DNA of 40,974 nucleotides from Marseilla massiliensis (GCF_016899855.1 NZ_JACJJG010000019.1:1-40974); one strand, 5' to 3'. Counted from the first letter of the stretch, positions 24,745 through 33,138 are shown. Notes: a model not told the origin generated them from the letters alone. Program-made: numbers and translations.

Positions 24745-25828
24745 AACCATGACAAAAAAGACTTTCAATATCGTAGCTTTTCATGTTGTCTGCTGGATTC
24801 TTGTAGCTTCGCCTGCTATAATCTTCAGCCCTCAACATATGAGAAACAGTGGCGTAATGTGCCTTTTACGCCTATGCTTACCATTGTTTCTGTCGGCCAT
24901 TTTCTATATAAATTATTTGTGGCTGGTGCCTGAATATCTTGTTAATGGGCGTCGGAATGTATATGTTTGTATAAATATTCTGTGCATATTATTATTTGCG
25001 TTTTGTACAGACAGGCTTATGGATATAAGTCGTATGCTTGAACTTGCGGCCGGATGGAATCCTCCGCCACCTCATGACCCAATGCCTGAAGGCATGGCTA
25101 TGCTGCTTTCGTTTGTTAGGAATGTTTTTCCGTGCTTGCTGTCTGTAACTTTGGCTACTTCCGTGCGCCTGGCATTAAGATGGCAGACGGCGGAGAGTGA
25201 ACGAAAAGAGATGGAGATACAGAAAACTGAGGCGGAACTGAGTAATCTCAGAAACCAGATAAATCCACATTTTCTGCTTAATACCCTCAATAACATTTAT
25301 GCTCTTATATCCTTTGACAAGGACAAGGCTCAAAAGGCAGTGTTGTCGTTGAGCTCATTATTGAGGCAGATGTTATATGGCGCAAGGAATAATTCCGTTA
25401 GTTTGAAGGAGGAGACCGAATTCATTGGAAATTATGTTGAATTGATGAAAATACGTTTAAACAAGAACGTAAAAATAGACTTCAACGTATCCATCAAGAC
25501 TGACAAGGAGTTAAGAATAGCCCCGCTTATAATTATTTCACTTGTTGAAAACGCATTCAAGCATGGAGTTGGAACTACCCGTCCGAGTTTCATCTCTATC
25601 AATATAATTGCCGATGAGAATAAAATTGAATGTGAGATACGTAATTCAAATTTCCCTAAAAACGACTCAGACAAGAGTGGTCATGGAATAGGATTGGAGC
25701 AAGTAGCAAAACGCCTGGACATGGCTTATGCAGGAAAATATGTCTGGGAACGTGGTACTGATGATAAAAACGAAGTGTATTATTCTAAAATTGTTCTTTA
25801 TGATACTCAAATGTGCGATAATAGATGA
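24737..25828 (+). CDS. LytS/YpdA-type sensor histidine kinase
   Basis: A 363-residue membrane sensor kinase. Residues 1-150 hold about four hydrophobic segments with a Pro/His-rich loop (WNPPPPHDPMPEG, 107-119) that is probably extracytoplasmic. A coiled coil (about 152-172) leads to the His_kinase domain LRNQINPHFLLNTLNNIYAL with phospho-acceptor His178, and an HATPase_c domain (LVENAFKHG, GHGIGLEQVAKRL). It overlaps the permease gene by 8 nt and its own regulator gene by 29 nt, so it likely senses something related to efflux. Confidence 0.9.
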   Translation: MNRTMTKKTFNIVAFHVVCWILVASPAIIFSPQHMRNSGVMCLLRLCLPLFLSAIFYINYLWLVPEYLVNGRRNVYVCINILCILLFAFCTDRLMDISRMLELAAGWNPPPPHDPMPEGMAMLLSFVRNVFPCLLSVTLATSVRLALRWQTAESERKEMEIQKTEAELSNLRNQINPHFLLNTLNNIYALISFDKDKAQKAVLSLSSLLRQMLYGARNNSVSLKEETEFIGNYVELMKIRLNKNVKIDFNVSIKTDKELRIAPLIIISLVENAFKHGVGTTRPSFISINIIADENKIECEIRNSNFPKNDSDKSGHGIGLEQVAKRLDMAYAGKYVWERGTDDKNEVYYSKIVLYDTQMCDNR

Positions 25829-26513
25829 CGAACCTTTGGCTGCTGAATTATTGGCAAGTTATGCAAAAAAGACGCCAGAACTAAACCTTGTCGGCACGTA
25901 CGACAGTGCCATAACTGCAATGAAGGAGCTAAGGGATAATCCCGTAGATCTTCTTTTTTTGGACATTCAGATGCCGGAATTAAGTGGATTGGAGTTTGCC
26001 AATTTGCTGCCTAAAAACACGAAGATAATTTTCACTACAGCTTTTGACCGTTATGCCATAGAAGGATATAAGGTAAATGCAGCCGATTATCTGTTGAAAC
26101 CGATAAGCTATGACACCTTCTTAGTTGCTGTCAGCAAGGTTGCGGAGCTGTTCAAGGACAATGAACGGATGAAGTCTATGAACAGTGACGGGTTTATTTA
26201 TATAAAGAGCGAATATAAACTTATCCGTATTGATTATGACGATATCCTTTATGTTGAAGGGGTCAAGGACTATATTAAGCTATATTTCACGGCTGGCAAG
26301 AAACCCGTTATGTCATTGATGAACATGAAAAAGATGGAGGATTATCTTCCTAAACCACAGTTTTTGCGTGTTCACAGATCGTTTATCGTAAATATGGCGA
26401 AGGTTGAAATGATAGACAGGGGACGTATTGTTATCGGTGAGAGCTTTATTCCGATATCCGAAAGCTATAAAGAGATTGTGCAGGATTACATTGATAACCA
26501 TACGTTACAATAA
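25800..26513 (+). CDS. LytTR-family response regulator
   Basis: A 237-residue DNA-binding regulator paired with the kinase upstream. The receiver domain has the acidic pair IIDDEP (8-12), phospho-acceptor Asp55 (FLDIQMPELSG), the conserved Thr/Ala (FTTAFDRYA) and Lys in YLLKPIS. A LytTR domain follows from about 135 (IYIKSEYKLIRIDYDDILYVE, FLRVHRSFIVNM). I chose the ATG at 25800, giving MILKCAIIDDEP and a 29-nt overlap with the kinase; the frame extends to 25728 but those extra residues lie deep in the kinase gene and do not fit the domain. Confidence 0.92.
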   Translation: MILKCAIIDDEPLAAELLASYAKKTPELNLVGTYDSAITAMKELRDNPVDLLFLDIQMPELSGLEFANLLPKNTKIIFTTAFDRYAIEGYKVNAADYLLKPISYDTFLVAVSKVAELFKDNERMKSMNSDGFIYIKSEYKLIRIDYDDILYVEGVKDYIKLYFTAGKKPVMSLMNMKKMEDYLPKPQFLRVHRSFIVNMAKVEMIDRGRIVIGESFIPISESYKEIVQDYIDNHTLQ

Positions 26514-26527
26514 CGTGTGTAGGCAGT

Positions 26528-26572
26528 ACAAGGCAGGGTGATGACGGTTGTGCCGGTTCCACTCTGCCTTGT
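26528..26572. terminator. Stem-loop between convergent regulator and phosphatase genes
   Basis: An approximately 13-bp stem (ACAAGGCAGGGTG at 26528-26540 with 26560-26572, one G-U pair) and a 19-nt loop. It lies in the 70-nt gap between convergent genes. The flanking T-tracts are poor (CGTTTACG), so termination is likely but not certain. Confidence 0.6.
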
Positions 26573-26583
26573 CGTTTACGTCA

Positions 26584-27222
26584 TTAAAAAATTTCGGACG
26601 GCTTTTCTACGAAAACATCGCCTCCGTTCTTGACAAGAAAATCTTTGTCACGGAATCCCCATAATACGCTGATACAGGGTATTCCACAATTTCTTGCCGT
26701 TGCAATATCAACCTCGCTGTCGCCAACATATACTGTTCCTTCCTTACCAACACCGAGCCGCCTCATAGCTTCAAGTACGGTGTCAGGAGCCGGCTTCTTA
26801 CGTATGCTTTCGCTTTCGCCTATTGCAACGTCAATATAATTCTTGAAAAATGACATGCAAAGCTGTTCGGTCGCCTTGTAATATTTATTGCTGACTATGG
26901 CCATTTTCTTACCGTTTTCTTTAAGTTTTGCCAGAAGTTCCGTTATGCCTGGATACGGACGGGTGGTATCAAGGTTGTGTTCAAGATAGTGGGATATAAA
27001 TGTAGAGTATACCTTCTCATATTTTGGATTGGATGCACCGCCAGGGATGGCCCTTTCGATAAGTTTCCTTATTCCGTTGCCAACCATGAGCCTTACCTCT
27101 TCTGTTGTGTGTTCTTTGAATCCATGTTCCCTCATTGCATAGTTCGTGCTTGATGTCAGGTCGTCAAGAGTGTACAGTAACGTACCGTCAAGGTCGAAAA
27201 TATATGTATCGTATAGTTTCAT
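26584..27222 (-). CDS. gph: HAD-family phosphatase, phosphoglycolate phosphatase-like
   Basis: A 212-residue cytoplasmic HAD hydrolase with a helical C1 cap. Motif I is IFDLDGTLLYTLDDL (Asp10, Asp12), the cap contains GNGIRKLIERAIPGG, motif II is AIVSNK, motif III Lys lies in SIRKKPAPDTV, and motif IV is VYVGDSEVDIATARNCG. This pattern fits Gph/PGPase and closely related beta-phosphoglucomutase-like enzymes; the substrate is not proven by sequence. A minus-strand -7 box (TACCTTTGC, 27262-27254) precedes it. Confidence 0.8.
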   Translation of the reverse strand: MKLYDTYIFDLDGTLLYTLDDLTSSTNYAMREHGFKEHTTEEVRLMVGNGIRKLIERAIPGGASNPKYEKVYSTFISHYLEHNLDTTRPYPGITELLAKLKENGKKMAIVSNKYYKATEQLCMSFFKNYIDVAIGESESIRKKPAPDTVLEAMRRLGVGKEGTVYVGDSEVDIATARNCGIPCISVLWGFRDKDFLVKNGGDVFVEKPSEIF

Positions 27223-27645
27223 TCAAATAATGTTATATTGTTATTTACCGTGTGCAAAGGTACTTCAAAAATATCGAAACACGAGTATATGCGTCCGTTT
27301 TTATCTCGAAATACATTCAAGAGGATAAAAATCGTAACTTATATGGCGGAAAAAGCTTTATATGTATGCATTTTACGCTTGATATTGTTATGGTATTATA
27401 TAGTAAGTCATGTTGTAACTTACAATTTAAAAGGCCGTTTCTTGCGATGTAAAAGATGGCCTTTTAGCCTTTAAAACAGCACCTTTTGCGTGATGGTTTG
27501 CCTCTTGTTGTTTGCCCGTTGGATGTCAGATTGATATTAATTTGTATAAATCCGTTCAACATTCTTCTGATTTTATTCGTTAGTTTCGTTTATGTTTTGT
27601 ATCTTTGCCAACATAAAACGTAATGCTTTGAAAAACCGGAGAACC
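27223..27645. other. Divergent intergenic region gph / DEAD-box helicase
   Basis: A 423-nt gap. It holds the gph -7 box on the minus strand (TACCTTTGC, 27262-27254), an AT-rich middle, the repeat stem-loop at 27429-27500 and the plus-strand -7 box TATCTTTGC (27600-27608) of the helicase gene. The short open frames within it are not convincing genes. Confidence 0.6.
27429..27500. repeat. Intergenic AAAGAC/GGCCTTT repeat E (stem-loop)
   Basis: AAAAGGCC (27429-27436) pairs with GGCCTTTT (27458-27465), extended by G-U/A-U pairs through GTTT and AAGAT around a TTGCGATGTAA loop. A further partial unit (ACCTTTTGCGTGATGG) follows. The loop matches repeat B (TTGTGATGCAA) with changes that keep pairing possible. 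Confidence 0.6.
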
Positions 27646-28965
27646 ATGTATAACGACGAAGATATATTGTCAAAATTGGGTATCGACGCCTTGAGCGACA
27701 TGCAGTTGAGGATGAAGGATGTAATGCTTGGCGGCGTTTCGGATGTAGTACTGTTGTCGGCTACGGGCAGCGGTAAGACGCTTGCGTATCTTATTCCCTT
27801 GGTCAGGATGCTCGATGCTTCTTCAGACATGGTTCAGGCTGTAGTTATCGTGCCCGGCCGCGAGCTTGCCTTGCAGTCTTGTGACGTGTTCAAGAGTATG
27901 GGTACAGGATTTACTGCCATGTGCTTGTATGGCGGAAGGCCGGCAATGGACGAACACAGAGAGCTTGACAAGTTAAGGCCGCAGGTCGTATTCGCCACTC
28001 CGGGGCGTCTTGTTGACCATCTTGACAAAGGCAATTTCAGCCCGTTTAGCGTGAAATACGTAGTAATAGACGAATTCGACAAGTGTCTTAAGATGGGCTT
28101 TGCCGATGAAATGAAACGTGCTTTCAGTATGCTGCCCGGTGTCATCAGGCGTTTCCTTTTATCTGCAACAGATGCTGAAGAGATACCGTCATTTGTCAAC
28201 ATCGGCCATGTTGAACGTATAGATTACATTGGTTGCGATGACGCGGCGGGGCGTATTAAACTGCTGTATGTTAAGAGTCAGGAAAAAGACAAGCTTGAAA
28301 CTTTGTACAGAATGTTGTGCGGTTTTGGCCAGGCGAGTTCTATCGTGTTTTTGAATTATCGCGACAGTGTTGAACGAACAGGGGCTTATCTTTCCGGCAA
28401 AGGGTTTACGATAAGCGTTTTTCGTGGTGGAATGGATCAGAAAGCGCGTGAAGCTGCTGTTTACAAGTTCGCAAACGGTTCAGCCAATGTGCTTGTAGCT
28501 ACAGATCTTGCGTCGCGTGGCCTCGACATGCCAGAGGTTGATAACATAATACATTATCATTTGCCGGTAGGTAAAGACGAGTATGTCCACCGTACAGGGC
28601 GCACAGCACGATGGAAGTCGGAAGGCCGGGCGTTTTTCCTGCTTGGTCCGGACGAGACGGTGCCTGAATATGTAAGTGAGCCTGTTGAAGAGTATGACAT
28701 ACCTGAAAACGGTATATTGCCTCCACAACCACGCATGGTTACATTATATATAGGTAAAGGAAAGAAAGACAAGATTTCACGTGGCGACATTCTTGGGTTC
28801 TTATGCAAGACCTGCGGACTTGACGGTAATGACATTGGCAGGATAGACGTAAGGGAACGATGGGCTTATGCAGCTGTTGACAGTAGTAAATGGAAAGATG
28901 TAATAAAGCGCTCAGTTGGAGCTAAGCTCAAGGGCATAAAGACGGTAATAGAGCTTATAAAGTGA
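27646..28965 (+). CDS. DEAD-box family RNA helicase (DEFD variant)
   Basis: A 439-residue ATP-dependent RNA helicase. N-terminal RecA domain: Walker A SATGSGKT (38-45), VPGRELALQ, TPGR, motif II DEFD (142-145) where DEAD is usual, and SAT (173-175). The second RecA domain has FLNYRDSVERTGAYL, ATDLASRGLDMPEVDNIIHYHLP and HRTGRTAR. A short C-terminal domain (LGFLCKTCGLDGNDIGRIDVRERWAYAAV) resembles the DbpA/CsdA RNA-binding domain and suggests a role in ribosome assembly. The ATG at 27646 is used; the frame opens earlier, within the promoter. Confidence 0.88.
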   Translation: MYNDEDILSKLGIDALSDMQLRMKDVMLGGVSDVVLLSATGSGKTLAYLIPLVRMLDASSDMVQAVVIVPGRELALQSCDVFKSMGTGFTAMCLYGGRPAMDEHRELDKLRPQVVFATPGRLVDHLDKGNFSPFSVKYVVIDEFDKCLKMGFADEMKRAFSMLPGVIRRFLLSATDAEEIPSFVNIGHVERIDYIGCDDAAGRIKLLYVKSQEKDKLETLYRMLCGFGQASSIVFLNYRDSVERTGAYLSGKGFTISVFRGGMDQKAREAAVYKFANGSANVLVATDLASRGLDMPEVDNIIHYHLPVGKDEYVHRTGRTARWKSEGRAFFLLGPDETVPEYVSEPVEEYDIPENGILPPQPRMVTLYIGKGKKDKISRGDILGFLCKTCGLDGNDIGRIDVRERWAYAAVDSSKWKDVIKRSVGAKLKGIKTVIELIK

Positions 28966-29001
28966 CAAAATGACACTTATTTGCATATTTTAGTGAAATA
29001 A

Positions 29002-29034
29002 TTTGCGGGAATGAAATAAAATAATTAATTTCGC
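29002..29034 (+). promoter_or_regulatory. Promoter of serC
   Basis: TTTG at 29002-29005, a 20-nt spacer and TAATTTCGC at 29026-29034 (one mismatch to TAnnTTTGC). Predicted transcription starts near 29038, about 42 nt before the serC ATG. Confidence 0.6.
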
Positions 29035-29079
29035 AACTGCAAATTTGAACTATCGTTTTAATATAAAAATATTTTCATT

Positions 29080-30147
29080 ATGAAGAAGTACAACTTTAAC
29101 GCCGGCCCGTCAATGCTTCCGCGTGAAGTCATTGAAAACACGGCAAAGCAGATTTTGGATTTTAACGGAAGTGGCTTGTCATTGGCTGAAATCAGTCACA
29201 GGGCAAAGGATTTCCAGCCTGTTGTAGATGAAGCAATGGCATTAATCAAGGAACTGCTCAGTGTGCCAGAGGGCTATTCCGTGCTCTTCCTGGGAGGTGG
29301 CGCTTCGCTCGAATTCTGCATGATTCCCTACAACTTCCTTATAAAGAAGGCCGCTTACCTGAATACAGGTACGTGGGCAAAGAAGGCTATCAAGGAAGCT
29401 AAGCTGTTTGGTGAGGTGGTAGAAGTCGCTTCTTCTGCCGATGCGAATTATACATTCATTCCAAAGGACTGGACATGTCCAGCCGATGTGGATTATCTGC
29501 ACATAACAACCAATAACACCATTTTTGGTACTGAAATACGCAAGGACCTTGATGTTCCCGTTCCGATGATTGCTGATATGTCGTCAGACATTTTCAGCCG
29601 CCCCGTAGACGTATCGAAGTATGAATGTATCTACGCCGGTGCACAGAAGAACCTGTCAATGGCAGGCGTGACGGTTGTTATCGTCAAGGATGACGCTCTT
29701 GGCAAGGCACCGCGTGAAATACCTACAATGCTGAACTACAAGACCCATGTAGAGAAGGGTTCGATGTTCAATACACCTCCTGTAGTACCGATTTACACGG
29801 CACTGGAAACATTGCGCTGGATTAAGAAGAACGGCGGAGTTGAGGCTATGGATAAGCGTGCATGCGAACGTGCAGACATGCTGTATACCGAAATTGACCG
29901 CAACAAGTTGTTCCGTGGTACGGTTGCTACTGAAGACAGGTCGGTAATGAATATTTGTTTTGTAATGAACGAAGAGTACGCTGAACTTGAAAAACCATTC
30001 CTTGAGTATGCTACTTCACAGGGTATGGTTGGTATCAAGGGACACCGTTCGGTCGGAGGATTCCGTGCAAGCTGCTACAATGCGCAGACAGTAGAGGGCG
30101 TACAGGCTCTTATAAAGTGCATGAAAGACTTTGAAGCACAGCATTAA
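29080..30147 (+). CDS. serC: Phosphoserine aminotransferase
   Basis: PLP-dependent transaminase converting 3-phosphohydroxypyruvate to O-phosphoserine, and also acting in pyridoxal phosphate synthesis. The 355-residue protein opens with the family signature [10 protein letters not shown] (5-14). It contains [18 protein letters not shown], the [12 protein letters not shown] segment and the PLP Lys190 in [10 protein letters not shown], and ends with the [10 protein letters not shown] active-site loop. It heads the serine-synthesis gene pair; serA follows 129 nt later with a possible terminator between. Confidence 0.95.
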   Translation: MKKYNFNAGPSMLPREVIENTAKQILDFNGSGLSLAEISHRAKDFQPVVDEAMALIKELLSVPEGYSVLFLGGGASLEFCMIPYNFLIKKAAYLNTGTWAKKAIKEAKLFGEVVEVASSADANYTFIPKDWTCPADVDYLHITTNNTIFGTEIRKDLDVPVPMIADMSSDIFSRPVDVSKYECIYAGAQKNLSMAGVTVVIVKDDALGKAPREIPTMLNYKTHVEKGSMFNTPPVVPIYTALETLRWIKKNGGVEAMDKRACERADMLYTEIDRNKLFRGTVATEDRSVMNICFVMNEEYAELEKPFLEYATSQGMVGIKGHRSVGGFRASCYNAQTVEGVQALIKCMKDFEAQH

Positions 30148-30166
30148 ATAATCTGATTTTACGGAT

Positions 30167-30236
30167 AAAGGGGAGCATGTCGTCATCATATACTTGCGTT
30201 ATGTGTTTAGGTGGGGCGTGTTTCTCTTTATCTTTT
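30167..30236 (+). terminator. Possible terminator between serC and serA
   Basis: A 13-bp imperfect stem, 30167-30179 with 30217-30229, containing four or more G-U pairs and a 37-nt loop, followed by ATCTTTTC. The stem is weaker than others in the window. The TATCTTTTC just after it (30229-30237) resembles a -7 box that could start serA. Confidence 0.4.
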
Positions 30237-30276
30237 CAACCGATATAAGTATATAATTAACCAAAAATCTAAAGAG

Positions 30277-31194
30277 ATGAAAGTTTTAGTAGCAACCGAG
30301 AAACCCTTTGCTCCAGTGGCAGTAGAGGGAATAAGAAAAGAAATAGAAGGAGCAGGAAACGAACTCGTACTTCTTGAGAAATATACTGACGTAGCACAAT
30401 TGCTTGCCGCAGTGAAAGATGCGGACGCTCTTATCGTACGTTCGGACAAGGTTACACCTGCCGTGCTTGATGCGGCTGCTAATTTAAAAATAGTCGTGCG
30501 TGCCGGTGCTGGATATGACAATATTGACACAGAATATGCAAAAGGAAAGGGCGTTGTTGTTGAAAATACACCAGGACAGAACTCCAACGCCGTAGCAGAA
30601 CTTGTATTCGGCTTATTGGTATATGCCGTACGTAATTTCTATAATGGTAAAGCCGGAACAGAATTGAAAGGTAAGAAACTCGGAATACTTGCTTTTGGTA
30701 ATGTAGGACGTAATGTTGCCCGCATTGCTAAAGGATTTGGCATGGATGTATATGCGTATGACGCTTTCTGTCCGAAAGACGTTATCGAGGAGTCTGGAGT
30801 ACATGCTGTTGGCTCACAGGATGATTTGTTTAAAGAGTGCGATATCGTTTCGTTGCATATTCCTGCAACAGCTGAAACCCGGCAAAGCATAAACTATGCG
30901 TTGGTAGGACAGATGAAAAAGGGCGGAATAGTGATAAATACGGCTCGCAAGGAAGTGGTAAATGAACCGGAATTGCTAAAATTGATGTCAGAACGTGAAG
31001 ACTTGAAATACATAACGGACATCAAGCCGGATGCCGACGCAGACTTTGCGAAGTTTGAAGGACGTTATTTCAGTACGCCGAAGAAGATGGGCGCGCAAAC
31101 GGCAGAGGCAAATATAAATGCCGGTATAGCTGCGGCAAAACAAATCAATGCTTATTTTAATGAAGGTTGTACTAAGTTCCAGGTTAATAAATAG
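30277..31194 (+). CDS. serA: D-3-phosphoglycerate dehydrogenase (short, ACT-less)
   Basis: First step of serine synthesis: oxidises 3-phosphoglycerate with NAD+. The 305-residue product lacks the C-terminal ACT/regulatory domain of the long SerA type. It has the VVRAGAGYDNID loop (73-84), the nucleotide-binding GILAFGNVGRNVA (136-148) and the catalytic-Arg region INTARKEVVNE (Arg224). The usual TP-H-x-GA catalytic histidine is replaced: here TPKKMGAQT (Lys269/Lys270), and the neighbouring DxFExEP Glu motif reads DIKPDAD. The ATG at 30277 is used; the 22 codons further upstream do not resemble the family. DUF1015 follows 9 nt later. Confidence 0.88.
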   Translation: MKVLVATEKPFAPVAVEGIRKEIEGAGNELVLLEKYTDVAQLLAAVKDADALIVRSDKVTPAVLDAAANLKIVVRAGAGYDNIDTEYAKGKGVVVENTPGQNSNAVAELVFGLLVYAVRNFYNGKAGTELKGKKLGILAFGNVGRNVARIAKGFGMDVYAYDAFCPKDVIEESGVHAVGSQDDLFKECDIVSLHIPATAETRQSINYALVGQMKKGGIVINTARKEVVNEPELLKLMSEREDLKYITDIKPDADADFAKFEGRYFSTPKKMGAQTAEANINAGIAAAKQINAYFNEGCTKFQVNK

Positions 31195-31203
31195 TCTTAA
31201 ATT

Positions 31204-32451
31204 ATGGCAAGAATAAAACCATTCAGGGGTATACGTCCTCCACAACAGTATGTAGAGGAGGTTGAGTCGAGGCCATATGACGTGCTTGACTCTGAGGAAG
31301 CTCGTAATGAGGCAGGCAACAATGAAAAAAGTCTATATCACATAATAAAGCCTGAGATAGATTTCGAGCCGGGAACAAGTGAGTATGATCCACGCGTGTA
31401 TGCCAAGGCAGCCGAGAATTTTAAGAAGTTCCAAGACAAAGGCTGGCTTGTGCAGGATGACAAGGAGCAGTATTACATCTATGCACAGACAATGAACGGC
31501 AAAACCCAGTACGGTTTGGTTGTATGTGCTTACGTTGATGATTATCTTAACGGTGTTATAAAGAAGCATGAGCTTACAAGGCGGGATAAGGAAGAGGACA
31601 GAATGAAGCACGTGCGTGTCAATAATGCAAATATTGAGCCTGTATTCTTTGCGTATCCTGATAACGACGCGCTTGATAGTCTCATAATGAGGTATGCGGC
31701 AACAAAACCTGAATATGATTTTATCGCTCCAGTAGATGGATTCCGTCATCAGTTCTGGATTATTTCTAATGACGATGATATAGCCGCTGTAACGAATGAG
31801 TTTGCAAAAATGCCGTCACTGTATATCGCGGACGGTCACCATCGTTCGGCTGCAGCCGCATTGGTAGGCGCAGAAAAAGCAAGACAGGATCCTAATCATA
31901 CAGGAAATGAAGAATATAATTATTTTATGGCTGTATGTTTCCAGGCGTCACAATTGACGATTTTGGATTATAATCGTGTGGTCAAGGATCTGAACGGACT
32001 TACTACCGATGAATTCCTTAAGGCTTTGGCGAAAGATTTTGACGTTGAGGAAAAAGGAAGTGAAACATATAAACCTGCATGCTTGCATAATTTTTCATTG
32101 TATCTTGACGGCAAGTGGTTTAGCTTGACGGCTAAACCTGGTACCTATGACGATACCGACCCTATAGGAGTATTGGATGTTGACATATCAAGCCGTCTTA
32201 TCCTTGACGGAATTTTAGGTATCAAGGATTTGCGCTCTGACAAACGTATAGATTTTGTGGGCGGTCTGCGTGGTTTAGGTGAGCTGAAGAGACGTGTAGA
32301 TACAGGTGAAATGCGCATGGCCTTGGCCCTTTACCCTGTCACAATGAAGCAGATAATGGATATTGCTGACAACGGTAAGATAATGCCACCAAAAGCTACA
32401 TGGTTTGAGCCAAAATTGCGTTCGGGACTTGTAATACACAAACTTTCGTAA
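31204..32451 (+). CDS. DUF1015 family protein, serine-pathway neighbour
   Basis: A 415-residue cytoplasmic protein of the DUF1015 family, whose biochemical role is not firmly established. Conserved blocks visible are ESRPYDVLDSEEAR (21-34), IKKHELTRRDKEEDR (119-133), IADGHHRSAAA (208-218) and, near the C-terminus, DKRIDFVGG. The GHHR motif recalls the GxHR box of the ParB/sulfiredoxin-like fold, which includes free-serine kinases. It starts 9 nt after serA and probably shares its transcript; YigZ follows 18 nt later. A role in serine or phosphoserine metabolism is a reasonable inference only. Confidence 0.85.
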   Translation: MARIKPFRGIRPPQQYVEEVESRPYDVLDSEEARNEAGNNEKSLYHIIKPEIDFEPGTSEYDPRVYAKAAENFKKFQDKGWLVQDDKEQYYIYAQTMNGKTQYGLVVCAYVDDYLNGVIKKHELTRRDKEEDRMKHVRVNNANIEPVFFAYPDNDALDSLIMRYAATKPEYDFIAPVDGFRHQFWIISNDDDIAAVTNEFAKMPSLYIADGHHRSAAAALVGAEKARQDPNHTGNEEYNYFMAVCFQASQLTILDYNRVVKDLNGLTTDEFLKALAKDFDVEEKGSETYKPACLHNFSLYLDGKWFSLTAKPGTYDDTDPIGVLDVDISSRLILDGILGIKDLRSDKRIDFVGGLRGLGELKRRVDTGEMRMALALYPVTMKQIMDIADNGKIMPPKATWFEPKLRSGLVIHKLS

Positions 32452-32469
32452 AGTTCAGATTGATGTCGG

Positions 32470-33057
32470 ATGAATTCTGATGAATTTAAGACAATCGTAA
32501 ATATCGGTGAAGGGACTTATTCCGAAAAACGGAGTAAGTTCCTTGCTTTTGCGCATCATGTAGAAACGCTTGAAGAAATTAAGGATATAATTCAGGAATA
32601 TCGGAAAAAATATTATGATGCGCGACATGTGTGCTACGCATATATGTTGGGGGCTAAACGTGAAGATTTCAGGGCTAATGATGATGGGGAACCCAGCAGT
32701 ACGGCTGGCAAACCTATTCTTGGACAAATCAACAGCCGTGAACTGACCGATGTGCTTGTTGTTGTTGTACGTTATTATGGGGGCGTAAATCTTGGAACAG
32801 GCGGGCTTATCGTCGCTTATAAGACGGCAGCAGCTGCTTCGCTGGATGCTTCAGAGATAGTGATCCGCCAGGTTGAGTCTGTTATAACTTATGATTTTCC
32901 TTATGTCATGATGAATGCTGTAATGAAAGTTGTGAAAGATATGAAGCCCCGGATTATATCACAGACTTATAATGGAACGTGTGAAATAAAGCTTGGTATC
33001 AGGCAGAGTGAAGCAGAACAATTAAAGGAAAGGCTGAAAAAACTTTCATTCGAATGA
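32470..33057 (+). CDS. YigZ/IMPACT family protein
   Basis: A 195-residue protein of the YigZ/IMPACT (UPF0029) family, two-domain alpha/beta proteins related to elongation factor domain IV, linked to translation or RNA binding in other organisms. Visible family motifs: SKFLAFAHHVETLEE, YDARHVCYAYMLG, DDGEPSSTAGKPILGQI and VVVRYYGGVNLGTGGLI. The C-terminal domain is the shorter DUF1949-like ferredoxin fold. It is the last gene of the serA-DUF1015-YigZ run. The start at 32470 has alternative Mets within a few codons. Confidence 0.9.
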   Translation: MNSDEFKTIVNIGEGTYSEKRSKFLAFAHHVETLEEIKDIIQEYRKKYYDARHVCYAYMLGAKREDFRANDDGEPSSTAGKPILGQINSRELTDVLVVVVRYYGGVNLGTGGLIVAYKTAAAASLDASEIVIRQVESVITYDFPYVMMNAVMKVVKDMKPRIISQTYNGTCEIKLGIRQSEAEQLKERLKKLSFE

Positions 33058-33066
33058 TTGTTTTTC

Positions 33067-33098
33067 TTGGTTATATCAAAAAATAATATTACCTTTGC
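33067..33098 (+). promoter_or_regulatory. Promoter of tRNA-Ser
   Basis: TTG at 33067-33069, a 20-nt spacer and TACCTTTGC at 33090-33098. Predicted start near 33102 leaves a 5' leader of about 37 nt before the tRNA for RNase P to remove. Confidence 0.7.
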
Positions 33099-33138
33099 AG
33101 TCGTAAACATCAAAGTTCAGGACTTTGTATGTTGAAAA

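Noticed and set aside
25728..25799. Longer N-terminus of the LytTR regulator
   Set aside because: It would lie wholly within the kinase gene and adds residues that do not match a receiver domain; the ATG at 25800 gives the normal start MILKCAIIDDEP.
27238..27474. Small open frames in the gph-helicase gap
   Set aside because: They start in a promoter or run through the repeat hairpin, show no recognisable motif and no initiation context.
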